From: Streptomyces sp. SID8374
Lineage (GTDB): Bacteria > Actinomycetota > Actinomycetes > Streptomycetales > Streptomycetaceae
DNA length: 64,000 nucleotides
Direction: 5' to 3'
Assembly: GCF_009865135.1 (NCBI RefSeq)
Contig: NZ_WWGH01000001.1
Span: 4,464,001 to 4,528,000, forward strand
Under the pieces are notes generated by a model. It saw nothing but the letters and a program-made list of their open reading frames with translations, was not told the DNA's origin and searched no databases. Below are positions 30,102-39,846 of this stretch, piece by piece (within the stretch, counting starts at the first letter, position 1; every line of letters starts with the position of its first letter). The position numbers and the translations under genes were made by a program.

Positions 30102-30914
30102 GTGTCCGATGTCGCAGCGGTGGTCGACGATCTGCGCGAGGAGAGCGGCGAACTCGACGCGCTGGTAGGTGCGTTGGAGGCGGACCGGTGGCGCGACCGG
30201 ACCCCCGCCGAAGGGTGGACCGTCGCCCACCAGATCGCCCACCTGACCTGGACCGACGAGGTCGCGCTGCTGGCGGCCACCGAGCCGGACCGGTTCGGCG
30301 ACGAGGTGGCCAAGGCGCTCGCCGCCCCCGAGTCCTTCGTCGACGAGGCCGCCGAGGCGCTGGTCGCCGCCCACGCCCCGGACGCCCTGCTCGCCAGGTG
30401 GCGGGACGGGCGGCAGCGGCTGGGCAAGGTGCTGCGGGACGCCCCCGCCGGGACCCGGATCCCCTGGTACGGGCCGCCGATGAGCGTCGCGTCCATGGCG
30501 ACCGCCCGCCTCATGGAGACCTGGGCCCACGGCCAGGACATCGCCGACGCCCTCGGGGTCACCCGAGCCTCCACCGCCCGGCTGCGGCACGTCGCGCGGA
30601 TCGGGGTGCGGGCCCGGAACTACGCCTACGCGGTACGCGGCATCACGGCGCCCGTGGAGCAGTTCCGCGTCGAACTCGCATCGCCCGATGGTGAGTTGAT
30701 CGCGTACGGGCCCGAAGGCGCCGCCCAGCGTGTCACCGGGCCGCTCCTCGACTTCTGCCTCCTGGTCACCCAGCGCGCTCACCGCTCCGACCTCGCGGTC
30801 ACCGCCGAGGGGCGCGACGCCGACGAGTGGCTCTCCATAGCCCAGGCCTTCGCAGGTCCCCCTGGCCCGGGCCGCCCGCCCCGCGCCGGGCAAGCCGTAC
30901 GAGGTGACCGGTGA
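30102..30914 (+). CDS. TIGR03084-type DinB/mycothiol-dependent isomerase-like protein
   Basis: A 270-residue protein of the actinobacterial DinB_2/MDMPI group (TIGR03084-like). Metal His residues are in VAHQIAHLTWTDEVAL and METWAHGQDIADAL, and a C-terminal SCP2-like domain with RVTGPLLDFCLLVTQR follows. It begins VSDVAAVVDDLREES at a GTG with GAGGGGAG upstream. It is the first gene of a run of eight coupled genes (its stop overlaps the AtuA-like start). By family it may use mycothiol, but its step in this pathway is unknown. Confidence 0.82.
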   Translation: MSDVAAVVDDLREESGELDALVGALEADRWRDRTPAEGWTVAHQIAHLTWTDEVALLAATEPDRFGDEVAKALAAPESFVDEAAEALVAAHAPDALLARWRDGRQRLGKVLRDAPAGTRIPWYGPPMSVASMATARLMETWAHGQDIADALGVTRASTARLRHVARIGVRARNYAYAVRGITAPVEQFRVELASPDGELIAYGPEGAAQRVTGPLLDFCLLVTQRAHRSDLAVTAEGRDADEWLSIAQAFAGPPGPGRPPRAGQAVRGDR

Positions 30915-32635
30915 CCGCCCCCGCACCCCTCCGCATCGGCAACGCCTCCGGCTTCTACGGCGACCGCTTCGATGCCGTACGCGAGATGCTCACCGGCGGC
31001 CCCCTCGACGTCCTGACCGGCGACTATCTGGCCGAGCTGACCATGCTCATCCTCGGCCGCAGCCGCCTCAAGGACCCGGAGAAGGGGTACGCCACCACCT
31101 TCCTGCGCCAACTGGAAGAAGGCCTCGGCCTTGCCCATGAGCGCGGGGTGAAGATCGTCGCCAACGCGGGCGGCCTCAACCCGGCCGGCCTCGCCGACGC
31201 CGTACGGAAGTTGGCGGCCAAGGTCGGGGTCCCGGTCACCGTCGCCCACGTCGAGGGCGACAGCCTGCCCGTGCCCGACGGGTTCCTCACCGCCAACGCC
31301 TACCTCGGCGGTGGCGGGATCGCCGCCTGCCTGCGGGCCGGGGCGGACATCGTGGTCACCGGCCGGGTCACCGACGCGGCCCTCGTCACCGGCCCGGCCT
31401 CCGCCCACTTCGGCTGGGGCCCGGACGACCTGGACGCCCTCGCGGGTGCCGTGGTCGCCGGGCACGTCCTGGAGTGCGGTACGCAGGCGACCGGCGGGAA
31501 CTACGCCTTCTTCGGCGCCCACGACATCCGCCGCCCCGGCTTCCCCCTCGCCGAGATCCACGCCGACGGGTCCTCCGTCATCACCAAGCACAGCGGTACG
31601 GGAGGTGTCGTCGATCTCGGCACCGTCACCGCCCAACTCCTCTACGAGACCGGGGGAGCCCGGTACGCCGGACCCGACGTCACCGCCCGTCTCGACACCG
31701 TACGGCTCACGCCCGACGGCCCGGACCGGGTCCGCATCGACGGGGTGCGTGGCGAGGCCCCGCCGCCCACACTCAAGGCCGGGCTCACCCGGCTCGGCGG
31801 CTGGCGCAACGAGGTCGTGTTCGTGCTCACGGGCCTGGACATCGAGGCCAAGGCCCGCCTGGTGCAGGACCAGTTCGCCGACGCCCTGGAGCGGGGCGGT
31901 GCGCGGCCGCCGGCCGAGGTCCGGTGGGAGCTGGCCCGTACCGACCGCTCCGATGCCGACACCGAGGAGCGGGCCAGTGCCCTGCTCCGGCTCGTCGTCC
32001 GCGACCAGGACGCGGAGGCGGTGGGCCGGACCGTCTCCGGGGCCGCCGTCGAACTCGCCCTCGGCAGCTACCCGGGCTTCCATGTCACCGCCCCACCCGG
32101 AAAGGGCGCGCCCTACGGGGTGTTCGAGGCGATCCACGTACCGGCGGGGGAGGTCGCGCACACCGCCGTGCTGCCGGACGGGACACGAGAAGTCGTCGAA
32201 CCACCCAACCGTACGGAGGAGTTGGCCGCCGTGGGCGAACCGCCGCTCCCCGACCCGTACCCCTCCGATCTCCCCACCCGCCGCGCTCCCCTCGGGCTCG
32301 TCGCGGGCGCCCGCAGCGGGGACAAGGGCGGTGACGCCAACGTGGGTGTCTGGGTGCGCGACGACGACGCCTGGCGGTGGCTGGCCCACGAGCTGACCGT
32401 CCGGCGGTTGAAGGAACTCCTGCCGGAGGCCGCCGAATTGACCGTCGTACGCCATGTCCTGCCCAACCTGCGCGCCCTGAACTTCACCGTGCACGGCCTC
32501 CTCGGTGAAGGCGTCGCCGCGCAGGCCCGGTTCGATCCGCAGGCCAAGGCGGTGGGGGAGTGGCTGCGGTCGCGGTGGCTGCCCATCCCCGTGGCCCTGC
32601 TGGAAGGCGTCCCCGTACCGGAGGTGTCCGCATGA
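30911..32635 (+). CDS. AtuA-family protein (acyclic terpene utilisation AtuA-like, DUF1446)
   Basis: A 574-residue protein. The DUF1446 core begins with IGNASGFYGDRFDAVREML and holds the family's GGLNPAGLADAVRKLA, VTGRVTDAALVTGPA and LECGTQATGGNYAFF. A C-terminal AtuA-like alpha/beta domain starts near ARSGDKGGDANVGVWVRD. AtuA is required for geranyl/citronellyl degradation in Pseudomonas, but its chemistry is unproven. Here it precedes a biotin-dependent carboxylase. GTG at 30911 and the stop at 32635 both overlap neighbouring genes by 4 bp. Confidence 0.88.
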   Translation: MTAPAPLRIGNASGFYGDRFDAVREMLTGGPLDVLTGDYLAELTMLILGRSRLKDPEKGYATTFLRQLEEGLGLAHERGVKIVANAGGLNPAGLADAVRKLAAKVGVPVTVAHVEGDSLPVPDGFLTANAYLGGGGIAACLRAGADIVVTGRVTDAALVTGPASAHFGWGPDDLDALAGAVVAGHVLECGTQATGGNYAFFGAHDIRRPGFPLAEIHADGSSVITKHSGTGGVVDLGTVTAQLLYETGGARYAGPDVTARLDTVRLTPDGPDRVRIDGVRGEAPPPTLKAGLTRLGGWRNEVVFVLTGLDIEAKARLVQDQFADALERGGARPPAEVRWELARTDRSDADTEERASALLRLVVRDQDAEAVGRTVSGAAVELALGSYPGFHVTAPPGKGAPYGVFEAIHVPAGEVAHTAVLPDGTREVVEPPNRTEELAAVGEPPLPDPYPSDLPTRRAPLGLVAGARSGDKGGDANVGVWVRDDDAWRWLAHELTVRRLKELLPEAAELTVVRHVLPNLRALNFTVHGLLGEGVAAQARFDPQAKAVGEWLRSRWLPIPVALLEGVPVPEVSA

Positions 32636-34230
32636 CCGTCCTGCCCACCGCGATAGACCCCAACAGCCCGGAATACACAGCCAATCGGGCCACCATGCTG
32701 GCCAAGCTCACCGAGCTGGAGGCCGAGCACGCCAAGGCGCTCGCGGGCGGCGGCGAGAAGTACCTGGCCCGGCACCGCAAGCGCGGCAAGCTCCCGGCGC
32801 GGGAGCGGATCGAGTTGCTGGTCGACCCCGACACCCCGTTCCTGGAGCTGTCGCCGCTGGCCGCCTGGGGCAGTGACTACGCGGTCGGCGCCTCGCTCAT
32901 CACGGGCATCGGGGTGGTGGAGGGCGTCGAGTGCCTGATCACCGCCAACGACCCGACCGTACGCGGCGGGGCCTCGAATCCGTGGACCCTGAAGAAGGCC
33001 CTGCGCGCCAACGAGATCGCCTTCGCCAACCGGCTCCCTTGCATCAGCCTGGTGGAGTCGGGCGGCGCCGATCTGCCCTCGCAGAAGGAGATCTTCATCC
33101 CGGGCGGGGCGCTGTTCCGGGACATCACACGGCTCTCGGCCGCCGGAATCCCCACCGTGGCCGTCGTGTTCGGCAACTCCACCGCCGGAGGCGCGTACGT
33201 CCCCGGTATGTCCGACCACGCAGTGATGATCCGGGAGCGGTCCAAGGTCTTCCTCGGCGGGCCGCCGCTGGTGAAGATGGCGACCGGCGAGGAGAGCGAC
33301 GACGAGTCCCTGGGCGGGGCCGAGATGCATGCCCGTACATCGGGGCTCGCCGACCACTTCGCCGTCGACGAGCAGGACGCCATCCGCCAGGCCCGGCGCA
33401 TCGTCGCCCGCTTCAACTGGCGCAAGGCGCATGCCGATCCGGGTCCTGCCGAGCCGCCGAAGTACGACGAGGACGAGCTGCTCGGGATCGTCCCCGGTGA
33501 TCTGAAGGTGCCCTTCGACCCGCGCGAGGTCATCGCGCGGCTGGTCGACGGATCGGACTTCGACGCGTTCAAGCCGCTGTACGGGACGAGCCTGGTGACG
33601 GGGTGGGCGCGGCTGCACGGGTATCCGGTCGGCATCCTCGCCAACGCGCAGGGGGTGCTGTTCAGCGAGGAGTCGCAGAAGGCCGCCCAGTTCATCCAGC
33701 TCGCCAACCAGCGCGACATCCCGCTCCTCTTCCTCCACAACACCACCGGCTACATGGTCGGCAAGGAGTACGAGCAGGGCGGCATCATCAAGCACGGCGC
33801 GATGATGATCAACGCCGTCGCCAACTCCCGCGTCCCGCATCTGTCGGTCCTGATGGGCGCCTCGTACGGGGCCGGGCACTACGGCATGTGCGGCCGTGCC
33901 TACGACCCGCGCTTCCTCTTCGCCTGGCCGAGCAGCAAGTCCGCCGTCATGGGGCCGCAGCAGCTCGCGGGCGTGCTGTCGATCGTCGCCCGCGCCTCGG
34001 CCGCCGCAAAGGGGCAGCCGTACGACGACGAGGCCGACGCCGGGCTGCGCGCCATGGTGGAGCAGCAGATCGAGGCGGAGTCGCTGCCGATGTTCCTGTC
34101 CGGGCGGCTGTACGACGACGGGGTCATCGACCCGCGCGACACCCGGACCGTCCTCGGGATGTGCCTGTCCGCCATCCACACCGCACCGGTCGAGGGCGCC
34201 CGTGGCGGCTTCGGCGTCTTCCGGATGTGA
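32632..34230 (+). CDS. Acyl-CoA carboxylase, carboxyltransferase (beta) subunit
   Basis: A 532-residue carboxyltransferase of the methylcrotonyl/geranyl-CoA carboxylase beta type. It has the Carboxyl_trans halves and the motifs GGADLPSQKEIFIPGG, FGNSTAGGAYVPGMSD, NTTGYMVGKEYEQGG and MGASYGAGHYGMCGR. Together with the alpha subunit encoded next it should carboxylate a 3-methyl-branched enoyl-CoA. The Gly-rich pockets resemble 3-methylcrotonyl-CoA more than acetyl- or propionyl-CoA enzymes. ATG at 32632 overlaps the AtuA-like stop. In the terpene (Atu) and leucine (Liu) pathways this enzyme sits with an HMG-CoA lyase or related gene, which is absent here. Confidence 0.92.
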   Translation: MTVLPTAIDPNSPEYTANRATMLAKLTELEAEHAKALAGGGEKYLARHRKRGKLPARERIELLVDPDTPFLELSPLAAWGSDYAVGASLITGIGVVEGVECLITANDPTVRGGASNPWTLKKALRANEIAFANRLPCISLVESGGADLPSQKEIFIPGGALFRDITRLSAAGIPTVAVVFGNSTAGGAYVPGMSDHAVMIRERSKVFLGGPPLVKMATGEESDDESLGGAEMHARTSGLADHFAVDEQDAIRQARRIVARFNWRKAHADPGPAEPPKYDEDELLGIVPGDLKVPFDPREVIARLVDGSDFDAFKPLYGTSLVTGWARLHGYPVGILANAQGVLFSEESQKAAQFIQLANQRDIPLLFLHNTTGYMVGKEYEQGGIIKHGAMMINAVANSRVPHLSVLMGASYGAGHYGMCGRAYDPRFLFAWPSSKSAVMGPQQLAGVLSIVARASAAAKGQPYDDEADAGLRAMVEQQIEAESLPMFLSGRLYDDGVIDPRDTRTVLGMCLSAIHTAPVEGARGGFGVFRM

Positions 34231-34237
34231 GGCCCAG

Positions 34238-36220
34238 ATGACTATCACCACGCTGCTCGTCGCCAACCGGGGCGAGATCGCCTGCCGGATCTTCCGCACC
34301 TGCCGTGACCTGGGCATCACCACGGTCGCCGTGTACTCCGACGCGGACGCCGGCGCCCTTCACGTACGCGAGGCCGACCTCGCCGTGCGCCTGCCGGGCT
34401 CCGCCCCCGCCGACACCTATCTGCGCGGCGACCTCGTCGTGGCCGCAGCCCTGGCCGCCGGGGCGGACGCCGTGCACCCCGGCTACGGCTTCCTCTCCGA
34501 GAACGCCGCCTTCGCCGCCGCCGTGCAGGACGCGGGGCTCGTGTGGGTGGGCCCGCCGGTGAAGGCCATCGAGTTGATGGCGTCCAAGACCCGGGCCAAG
34601 GAGCTGATGGGCGGGGCGGGGGTGCCGCTGTTGGCCCCCGTGGACCCGGCGACGGCCACCCCGGAGGATCTGCCGCTGCTGCTGAAGGCCGCCTCGGGCG
34701 GGGGCGGGCGCGGGATGCGGATCGTGCGGGAACTCGACGCGCTGGGCTGGGAGTTGCTGGCGGCAGCCGCCGAGGCCGCGTCCGCCTTCGGGGACGGCGA
34801 GGTGTTCGCGGAGCCGTACGTGGAGCGGGGCCGGCACGTCGAGGTGCAGGTCATGGCGGACGCGTACGACACCGTGTGGGCGCTGGGGACCCGGGACTGT
34901 TCGCTCCAGCGCCGCCACCAGAAGGTCATCGAGGAGGCCCCGGCGCCCGGGCTGGATGATGCCCTGCGCACCGGGCTGCACGACGCGGCGGTGGCGGCCG
35001 CGCGGGCGGTCGGCTACCGGGGGGCGGGGACCGTGGAGTTCCTGGTCTCCGCCGAGGGCAGGCCGTACTTCCTGGAGATGAACACCCGCCTCCAGGTCGA
35101 ACACCCGGTGACCGAGGCTGTGTTCGGGGTGGACCTGGTCGCGTGGCAGCTCCGGGTGGCGGAGGGGGAGCCGCTGGACCCGGCAGTCCCGTCTCCGTCC
35201 GGCCATGCCGTCGAGGCCCGGCTCTACGCCGAGGACCCCGCGCGTGACTGGCAGCCGCAGACCGGAGCACTGCTCACGCTGGAGGTGCCGGACGCGCCCG
35301 GGCTGCGGCTGGACACCGGGTACACCGGCGGCGACACCATCGGCGTCCACTACGACCCGATGCTCGCCAAGGTCATCGCCCACGCCCCGACGCGCACGGA
35401 GGCGGTACGGCTGCTGGCCGGGGCCCTGGAGCGCGCCCGTATCCACGGCCCGGTCACCAACCGCGCCCTGCTCGTAAGGTCGTTGCGCCACCCGGACTTC
35501 GTGGCGGCCCGACTCGACACCGGCTTCTACGACCGGCACCTCGCCGACCTGACCGCCCCCGGACCCGGTGACCCCGCCACCGCCGCCCTCGCCGCCGCGC
35601 TCGCGGAAGCCGTACGCACGACGAGCGCCCCGGGCCCCGCCCCCACCCGCTTCGGCGCCTGGCGCAACGTCCCCTCGCAGCCCCAGGTCAAGCGCTACCG
35701 CAGCGAACCGGACGGCACCGAGCACGAGATCGCCTACCGCACCCCGCGCACCGGCACCCCGGAGCCGTACGACACCCCCGGCATCCGCGTCCTCGCCGCC
35801 ACTCCGGATCGCGTCACCCTCGAACTGGAAGGCGTGACAAGGGACTTCAGCGTCACCACCGATCGGGACCGCCGTTACGTGGACACCGCCGGAGCCTCGT
35901 ACACCTTCACCGCCCTGCCCCGCTTCACCGACCCGGCCACCCAGACCGACCCCGGCTCGCTGCTCGCCCCCATGCCCGGCACCGTCGTCCGCCTCGCGGA
36001 AGGCCTGGCGCCCGGGGCCGCCGTCGAGGCCGGGCAGCCGCTGATCTGGCTGGAGGCGATGAAGATGGAGCACCGCATCCTCGCCCCCGCCTCCGGCACC
36101 CTCACCGCCCTGCACGCCGCCCCCGGCCACCAGGTCGAGGTGGGCGCCCTGCTCGCCGTGGTCCAGGAGGGCCCGGACGCCACCCCCATAGCCGCATCCG
36201 CACCGGAGGAGAACGCATGA
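34238..36220 (+). CDS. Acyl-CoA carboxylase, biotin carboxylase/biotin carrier (alpha) subunit
   Basis: A 660-residue fusion. It contains the biotin carboxylase N domain (LLVANRGEIACRIFRTCRDL), ATP-grasp (KAASGGGGRGMRIV; RDCSLQRRHQKVIEEAP), the C domain with EMNTRLQVEHPVTE, a BT linker domain, and a biotinyl domain with EAMKMEH near residue 610. It transfers CO2 to biotin for the beta subunit encoded just upstream. A seven-base gap separates the two genes. The stop overlaps the acyl-CoA dehydrogenase start. Confidence 0.93.
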   Translation: MTITTLLVANRGEIACRIFRTCRDLGITTVAVYSDADAGALHVREADLAVRLPGSAPADTYLRGDLVVAAALAAGADAVHPGYGFLSENAAFAAAVQDAGLVWVGPPVKAIELMASKTRAKELMGGAGVPLLAPVDPATATPEDLPLLLKAASGGGGRGMRIVRELDALGWELLAAAAEAASAFGDGEVFAEPYVERGRHVEVQVMADAYDTVWALGTRDCSLQRRHQKVIEEAPAPGLDDALRTGLHDAAVAAARAVGYRGAGTVEFLVSAEGRPYFLEMNTRLQVEHPVTEAVFGVDLVAWQLRVAEGEPLDPAVPSPSGHAVEARLYAEDPARDWQPQTGALLTLEVPDAPGLRLDTGYTGGDTIGVHYDPMLAKVIAHAPTRTEAVRLLAGALERARIHGPVTNRALLVRSLRHPDFVAARLDTGFYDRHLADLTAPGPGDPATAALAAALAEAVRTTSAPGPAPTRFGAWRNVPSQPQVKRYRSEPDGTEHEIAYRTPRTGTPEPYDTPGIRVLAATPDRVTLELEGVTRDFSVTTDRDRRYVDTAGASYTFTALPRFTDPATQTDPGSLLAPMPGTVVRLAEGLAPGAAVEAGQPLIWLEAMKMEHRILAPASGTLTALHAAPGHQVEVGALLAVVQEGPDATPIAASAPEENA

Positions 36221-37389
36221 GCATCGTCCGTACCGCCGTCCTCGAAACCGAAGAGCACCAGGCGCTGCGCGCCGCCGTCGCCGCCCTCGGCAAGCGGTAC
36301 GGGCGCGACTACATGACCACCGTCATCCGCGAGGGCGCCCACACCAGCGAGCTGTGGGCGGAGGCCGCCAAGCTCGGCTATCTCGGGGTGAACCTGCCCG
36401 AGGAGTACGGGGGCGGGGGCGGAGGCATGGCCGAACTGTCCATCGTGCTGGAGGAGTTGGGGGCGGCGGGCTCGCCCCTTCTCATGATGATCGTGTCGCC
36501 CGCCATCTGCGGAACGGTGATCGCCCGCTTCGGGACCGACGAACAGAAGCGGCGGTGGCTGCCGGGCCTCGCCGACGGCAGCCTGACCATGGCCTTCGGG
36601 ATCACCGAACCGGACGCCGGGTCCAACTCCCACCGGATCACCACCACCGCCCGCCGCGACGGCACCGACTGGGTGCTCACCGGCCGCAAGGTCTTCGTGT
36701 CCGGTGTCGACATAGCCGACGCGACCCTGATCGTGGGCCGCACGGAGGACGCCCGGTCGGGGAAGCTGAAGCCCTGCCTCTTCATCGTGCCGCGCGATGC
36801 GGAAGGGTTCGGGCGGAACCAGATCGACATGGAACTCCACGCCCCCGAGAAGCAGTTCGAGCTGGTCCTCGACGATGTGCGGCTGCCCGCCGACGCCCTG
36901 GTCGGCGACGAGGACGCGGGGCTGCTCCAGCTCTTCGCGGGGCTCAACCCCGAGCGGATCATGACGGCCGCGTTCGGGATCGGGATGGGCCGGTTCGCGC
37001 TCGGCAGGGCCGTGGAGTACGCCCGTACGCGCCAGGTCTGGAAGGCCCCGATCGGCGCCCACCAGGCCATCGCGCACCCGCTCGCCACCGCCCACATCGA
37101 CTTGGAGCTGTCGCGGCTGATGATGCAGAAGGCCGCCCGGCTCTACGACGACGGCGACGACATCGGGGCGGGCGAGGCGGCGAACATGGCCAAGTACGCG
37201 GCCGGTGAGGCGTGCGTGAAGGCGGTCGACCAGGCGGTCCACACCCTGGGCGGCAACGGACTGACCCGCGAGTACGGGCTCGCCTCCCTGATCACCGCCT
37301 CCCGGGTGGCCCGGATCGCGCCGGTCAGCCGGGAGATGATCCTGAACTACGTCTCGCACCAGTCGCTGGGCCTGCCCAAGTCTTACTAG
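36217..37389 (+). CDS. Acyl-CoA dehydrogenase
   Basis: A 390-residue flavoenzyme of the acyl-CoA dehydrogenase family: N-terminal helical domain, beta domain with AFGITEPDAGSNSHRITTTA (FAD/substrate), and a C-terminal helical domain with QAVHTLGGNGLTREYGLASL. It makes an alpha,beta-double bond in an acyl-CoA, feeding the carboxylase or the hydratase of the same operon. Its start overlaps the alpha-subunit stop. 142 bp without a gene separates it from the ligase gene, so an internal promoter there is possible. Confidence 0.92.
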   Translation: MSIVRTAVLETEEHQALRAAVAALGKRYGRDYMTTVIREGAHTSELWAEAAKLGYLGVNLPEEYGGGGGGMAELSIVLEELGAAGSPLLMMIVSPAICGTVIARFGTDEQKRRWLPGLADGSLTMAFGITEPDAGSNSHRITTTARRDGTDWVLTGRKVFVSGVDIADATLIVGRTEDARSGKLKPCLFIVPRDAEGFGRNQIDMELHAPEKQFELVLDDVRLPADALVGDEDAGLLQLFAGLNPERIMTAAFGIGMGRFALGRAVEYARTRQVWKAPIGAHQAIAHPLATAHIDLELSRLMMQKAARLYDDGDDIGAGEAANMAKYAAGEACVKAVDQAVHTLGGNGLTREYGLASLITASRVARIAPVSREMILNYVSHQSLGLPKSY

Positions 37390-37531
37390 AACCCGCGAAG
37401 AACCCGGCCCGTCCGACCTCTCGCCCTTCCCCACCCCCAGGGGCGATTCTGACTCTCCACACCCGCACGGCCTCCCCGCGCCCGCCCCCTCCGGGGCGGC
37501 GCGTGCCACCGCGACGACAGGGGTAACCGCC

Positions 37532-39115
37532 ATGGTGTTCCGCAGTGAGTACGCAGATGTACCGGCCCTCGACGTGCCCATCCACGAAGCGGTCCTCGGC
37601 GAAGCCGCGAGCTTCGGTGACACGGTCGCCCTGATCGACGGGGTGAACGGCACCTCCCTCACGTACACCCAACTCGACGGTTTCCACCGGCGGATCGCCG
37701 CCGCGCTCGCCGAGGCCGGGCTCAGGAAGGGCGACGTGCTCGCCCTGCACAGCCCGAACACCATCGCGTACCCGGCCGTCTTCTACGGGGCCACGCGCGC
37801 CGGCGCCTCCGTCACGACGGTCCACCCGCTGGCGACGGCCGAGGAGTTCGCCAAGCAGCTGGCCGACAGCGGGGCCAAGTGGATCGTGACGGTCTCCCCG
37901 CTCCTGGAGACCGCCCGCCGCGCGGCCGAACTCACCGGCGGCGTACAGGAGATCTACGTCTGCGACCAGGCGGAGGGCCACACCTCCATCCTGGACATGC
38001 TCGCCTCGACCGCCCCCGAACCGGCCGTCGCCATCGACCCCGGCGAGGACGTGGCGGCGCTCCCGTACAGCTCCGGCACGACCGGCACGCCCAAGGGCGT
38101 GATGCTGACGCACCGGTCGATCGGGACGAACCTGGAGCAGCTGAGACCGTTCATCCCGATGGGGGAGGGCGACCGCATCCTCGCGGTGCTCCCGTTCTTC
38201 CACATCTATGGGCTTACGGCGCTCATGAACGCGCCCCTGCGCTGCGGGTCGACCGTCGTCGTCCTGCCCCGCTTCGACCTGGCGCAGTTCCTGGAGGCCA
38301 TCCAGACGCACCGCATCACCGGTCTGTACGTGGCCCCGCCGATCGTGCTGGCGCTGGCGAAGCACCCGCTGGTGGGGGAGTACGACCTGTCCTCGCTCCG
38401 GTACATCGTCAGCGCCGCGGCGCCCCTGGACGCCGAGCTGGCCGCCGCCTGTTCGGCCCGGCTGGGGCTGCCGCCGGTGCGGCAGGCGTACGGGATGACG
38501 GAGCTGTCGCCCGGTACGCATGTGGTGCCGCTCTCCGTGGAGGAGCCGCCGCCGGGGACGGTGGGCAAGCTGCTGCCGAACACGGAGATGCGGATCGTGT
38601 CCCTGGAGGACCCGGCGCGGGACGCGGAGCCGGGCGAGGACGGCGAGATCCTGATCCGCGGCCCCCAGGTGATGAAGGGGTATCTGGGCCGCCCGGACGC
38701 CACCGCCGACATGATCGACGCGGGCGGCTGGGTGCACACGGGGGATGTGGGCCGGGCCGACGAGGACGGCTGGCTGTACGTCGTCGACCGGGTCAAGGAG
38801 CTGATCAAGTACAAGGGCTACCAGGTCGCCCCCGCCGAGCTGGAGGCGCTGCTGCTCACCCATGAGCAGGTGGCGGACGCGGCGGTGATCGGGGTGTACG
38901 ACGCCGAGGGCAATGAGGTCCCGAAGGCGTTCCTGGTCCGGGGGCCCGGGGTGGAGGGGCTGACCGAGGACGACGTGATGGCGTACGTCGCCGAGCGGGT
39001 CTCCCCGTACAAGAAGGTGCGGCAGGCCGAGTTCATCGCGGCGGTGCCCCGGGCCGCGTCCGGCAAGATCCTCCGGCGCGAGCTGCGCGACCGGGAGAAG
39101 ACGGAGGAGCAGTGA
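37532..39115 (+). CDS. 4-coumarate--CoA ligase-family enzyme
   Basis: A 527-residue adenylate-forming ligase. P-loop YSSGTTGTPKGVMLTH, A5 QAYGMTELSPGTHVVPL, A8 hinge GWVHTGDVGRADEDGWLYVV and A10 lysine in PRAASGKILRREL are all present. It strongly resembles the Streptomyces coelicolor cinnamate/4-coumarate:CoA ligase in my memory of that sequence, so aromatic acrylic acids are plausible substrates, but this is not tested here. It supplies the CoA ester for the pathway. Its stop overlaps the enoyl-CoA hydratase start. Confidence 0.9.
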   Translation: MVFRSEYADVPALDVPIHEAVLGEAASFGDTVALIDGVNGTSLTYTQLDGFHRRIAAALAEAGLRKGDVLALHSPNTIAYPAVFYGATRAGASVTTVHPLATAEEFAKQLADSGAKWIVTVSPLLETARRAAELTGGVQEIYVCDQAEGHTSILDMLASTAPEPAVAIDPGEDVAALPYSSGTTGTPKGVMLTHRSIGTNLEQLRPFIPMGEGDRILAVLPFFHIYGLTALMNAPLRCGSTVVVLPRFDLAQFLEAIQTHRITGLYVAPPIVLALAKHPLVGEYDLSSLRYIVSAAAPLDAELAAACSARLGLPPVRQAYGMTELSPGTHVVPLSVEEPPPGTVGKLLPNTEMRIVSLEDPARDAEPGEDGEILIRGPQVMKGYLGRPDATADMIDAGGWVHTGDVGRADEDGWLYVVDRVKELIKYKGYQVAPAELEALLLTHEQVADAAVIGVYDAEGNEVPKAFLVRGPGVEGLTEDDVMAYVAERVSPYKKVRQAEFIAAVPRAASGKILRRELRDREKTEEQ

Positions 39116-39846
39116 CGCTGATCGTACGGACGTGGGACCGGGGCGTGGCGACGCTGACCCTGGACTCCCCGGGCAACCGCAACGCGCTCTCGGCCGCCCT
39201 GGTGGGCGGGGTCCGGGAGGCGCTGGCGGAGGCCGCCGCCGACGAGACCGTACGGGCGGTGGTGCTGACCCACACCGGGACGACGTTCTGCGCCGGGGCG
39301 GACCTGAAGGCGCCGCCGGACCCGGAGGCGTTCGTGGGCCTGATGCGGGAGATCGTGGCGCTGCCGAAACCGGTGGTGGCCCGCGTGGACGGCCATGTCC
39401 GGGCGGGCGGCCTGGGGCTGCTGGCGGCGTGCGACATCGCGGTGGCGGGGCCGGCGGCGACGTTCGCGCTCACGGAGTCGAGGCTGGGGCTGGCCCCTGC
39501 GGTCATCTCCCTGACGCTGCTGCCGCGCGTGGACCGTACGGCGGCGAACCGCTACTACCTCACGGGGGAGCGGTTCGACGCGGCGGAGGCGGCACGGATC
39601 TCGCTGGTCACGGTGGCCGCCGAGGACGTGGACAAGGCCCTCGTCCCGGTCCTGGACGGCCTGCGCCGGGCCTCACCGCAGGGGCTGGCCGCATCGAAGG
39701 AGCTGGTCACGGCTACGGTGCTGAGGAGTTTCGACCAGTACGCCGAAGACCTCATCGCCCGCTCCGCCGCGCTGTTCGCCTCCGAGGAGGCCAGGGAGGG
39801 GATGACGGCCTTCCTTGAACGACGGGACCCGGCATGGGTGCGGTGA
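39112..39846 (+). CDS. Enoyl-CoA hydratase/isomerase family protein
   Basis: A 244-residue crotonase-fold protein. The oxyanion-hole segment is FCAGADLKAPPD and the second is HVRAGGLGLLAACDIAVAG. Only one catalytic Glu-like position (TESRLGLAPA) is recognisable. It probably hydrates or cleaves the enoyl-CoA made upstream. GTG at 39112 overlaps the ligase stop, and its 3' end overlaps the TetR gene by 13 bp. Confidence 0.88.
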   Translation: MTLIVRTWDRGVATLTLDSPGNRNALSAALVGGVREALAEAAADETVRAVVLTHTGTTFCAGADLKAPPDPEAFVGLMREIVALPKPVVARVDGHVRAGGLGLLAACDIAVAGPAATFALTESRLGLAPAVISLTLLPRVDRTAANRYYLTGERFDAAEAARISLVTVAAEDVDKALVPVLDGLRRASPQGLAASKELVTATVLRSFDQYAEDLIARSAALFASEEAREGMTAFLERRDPAWVR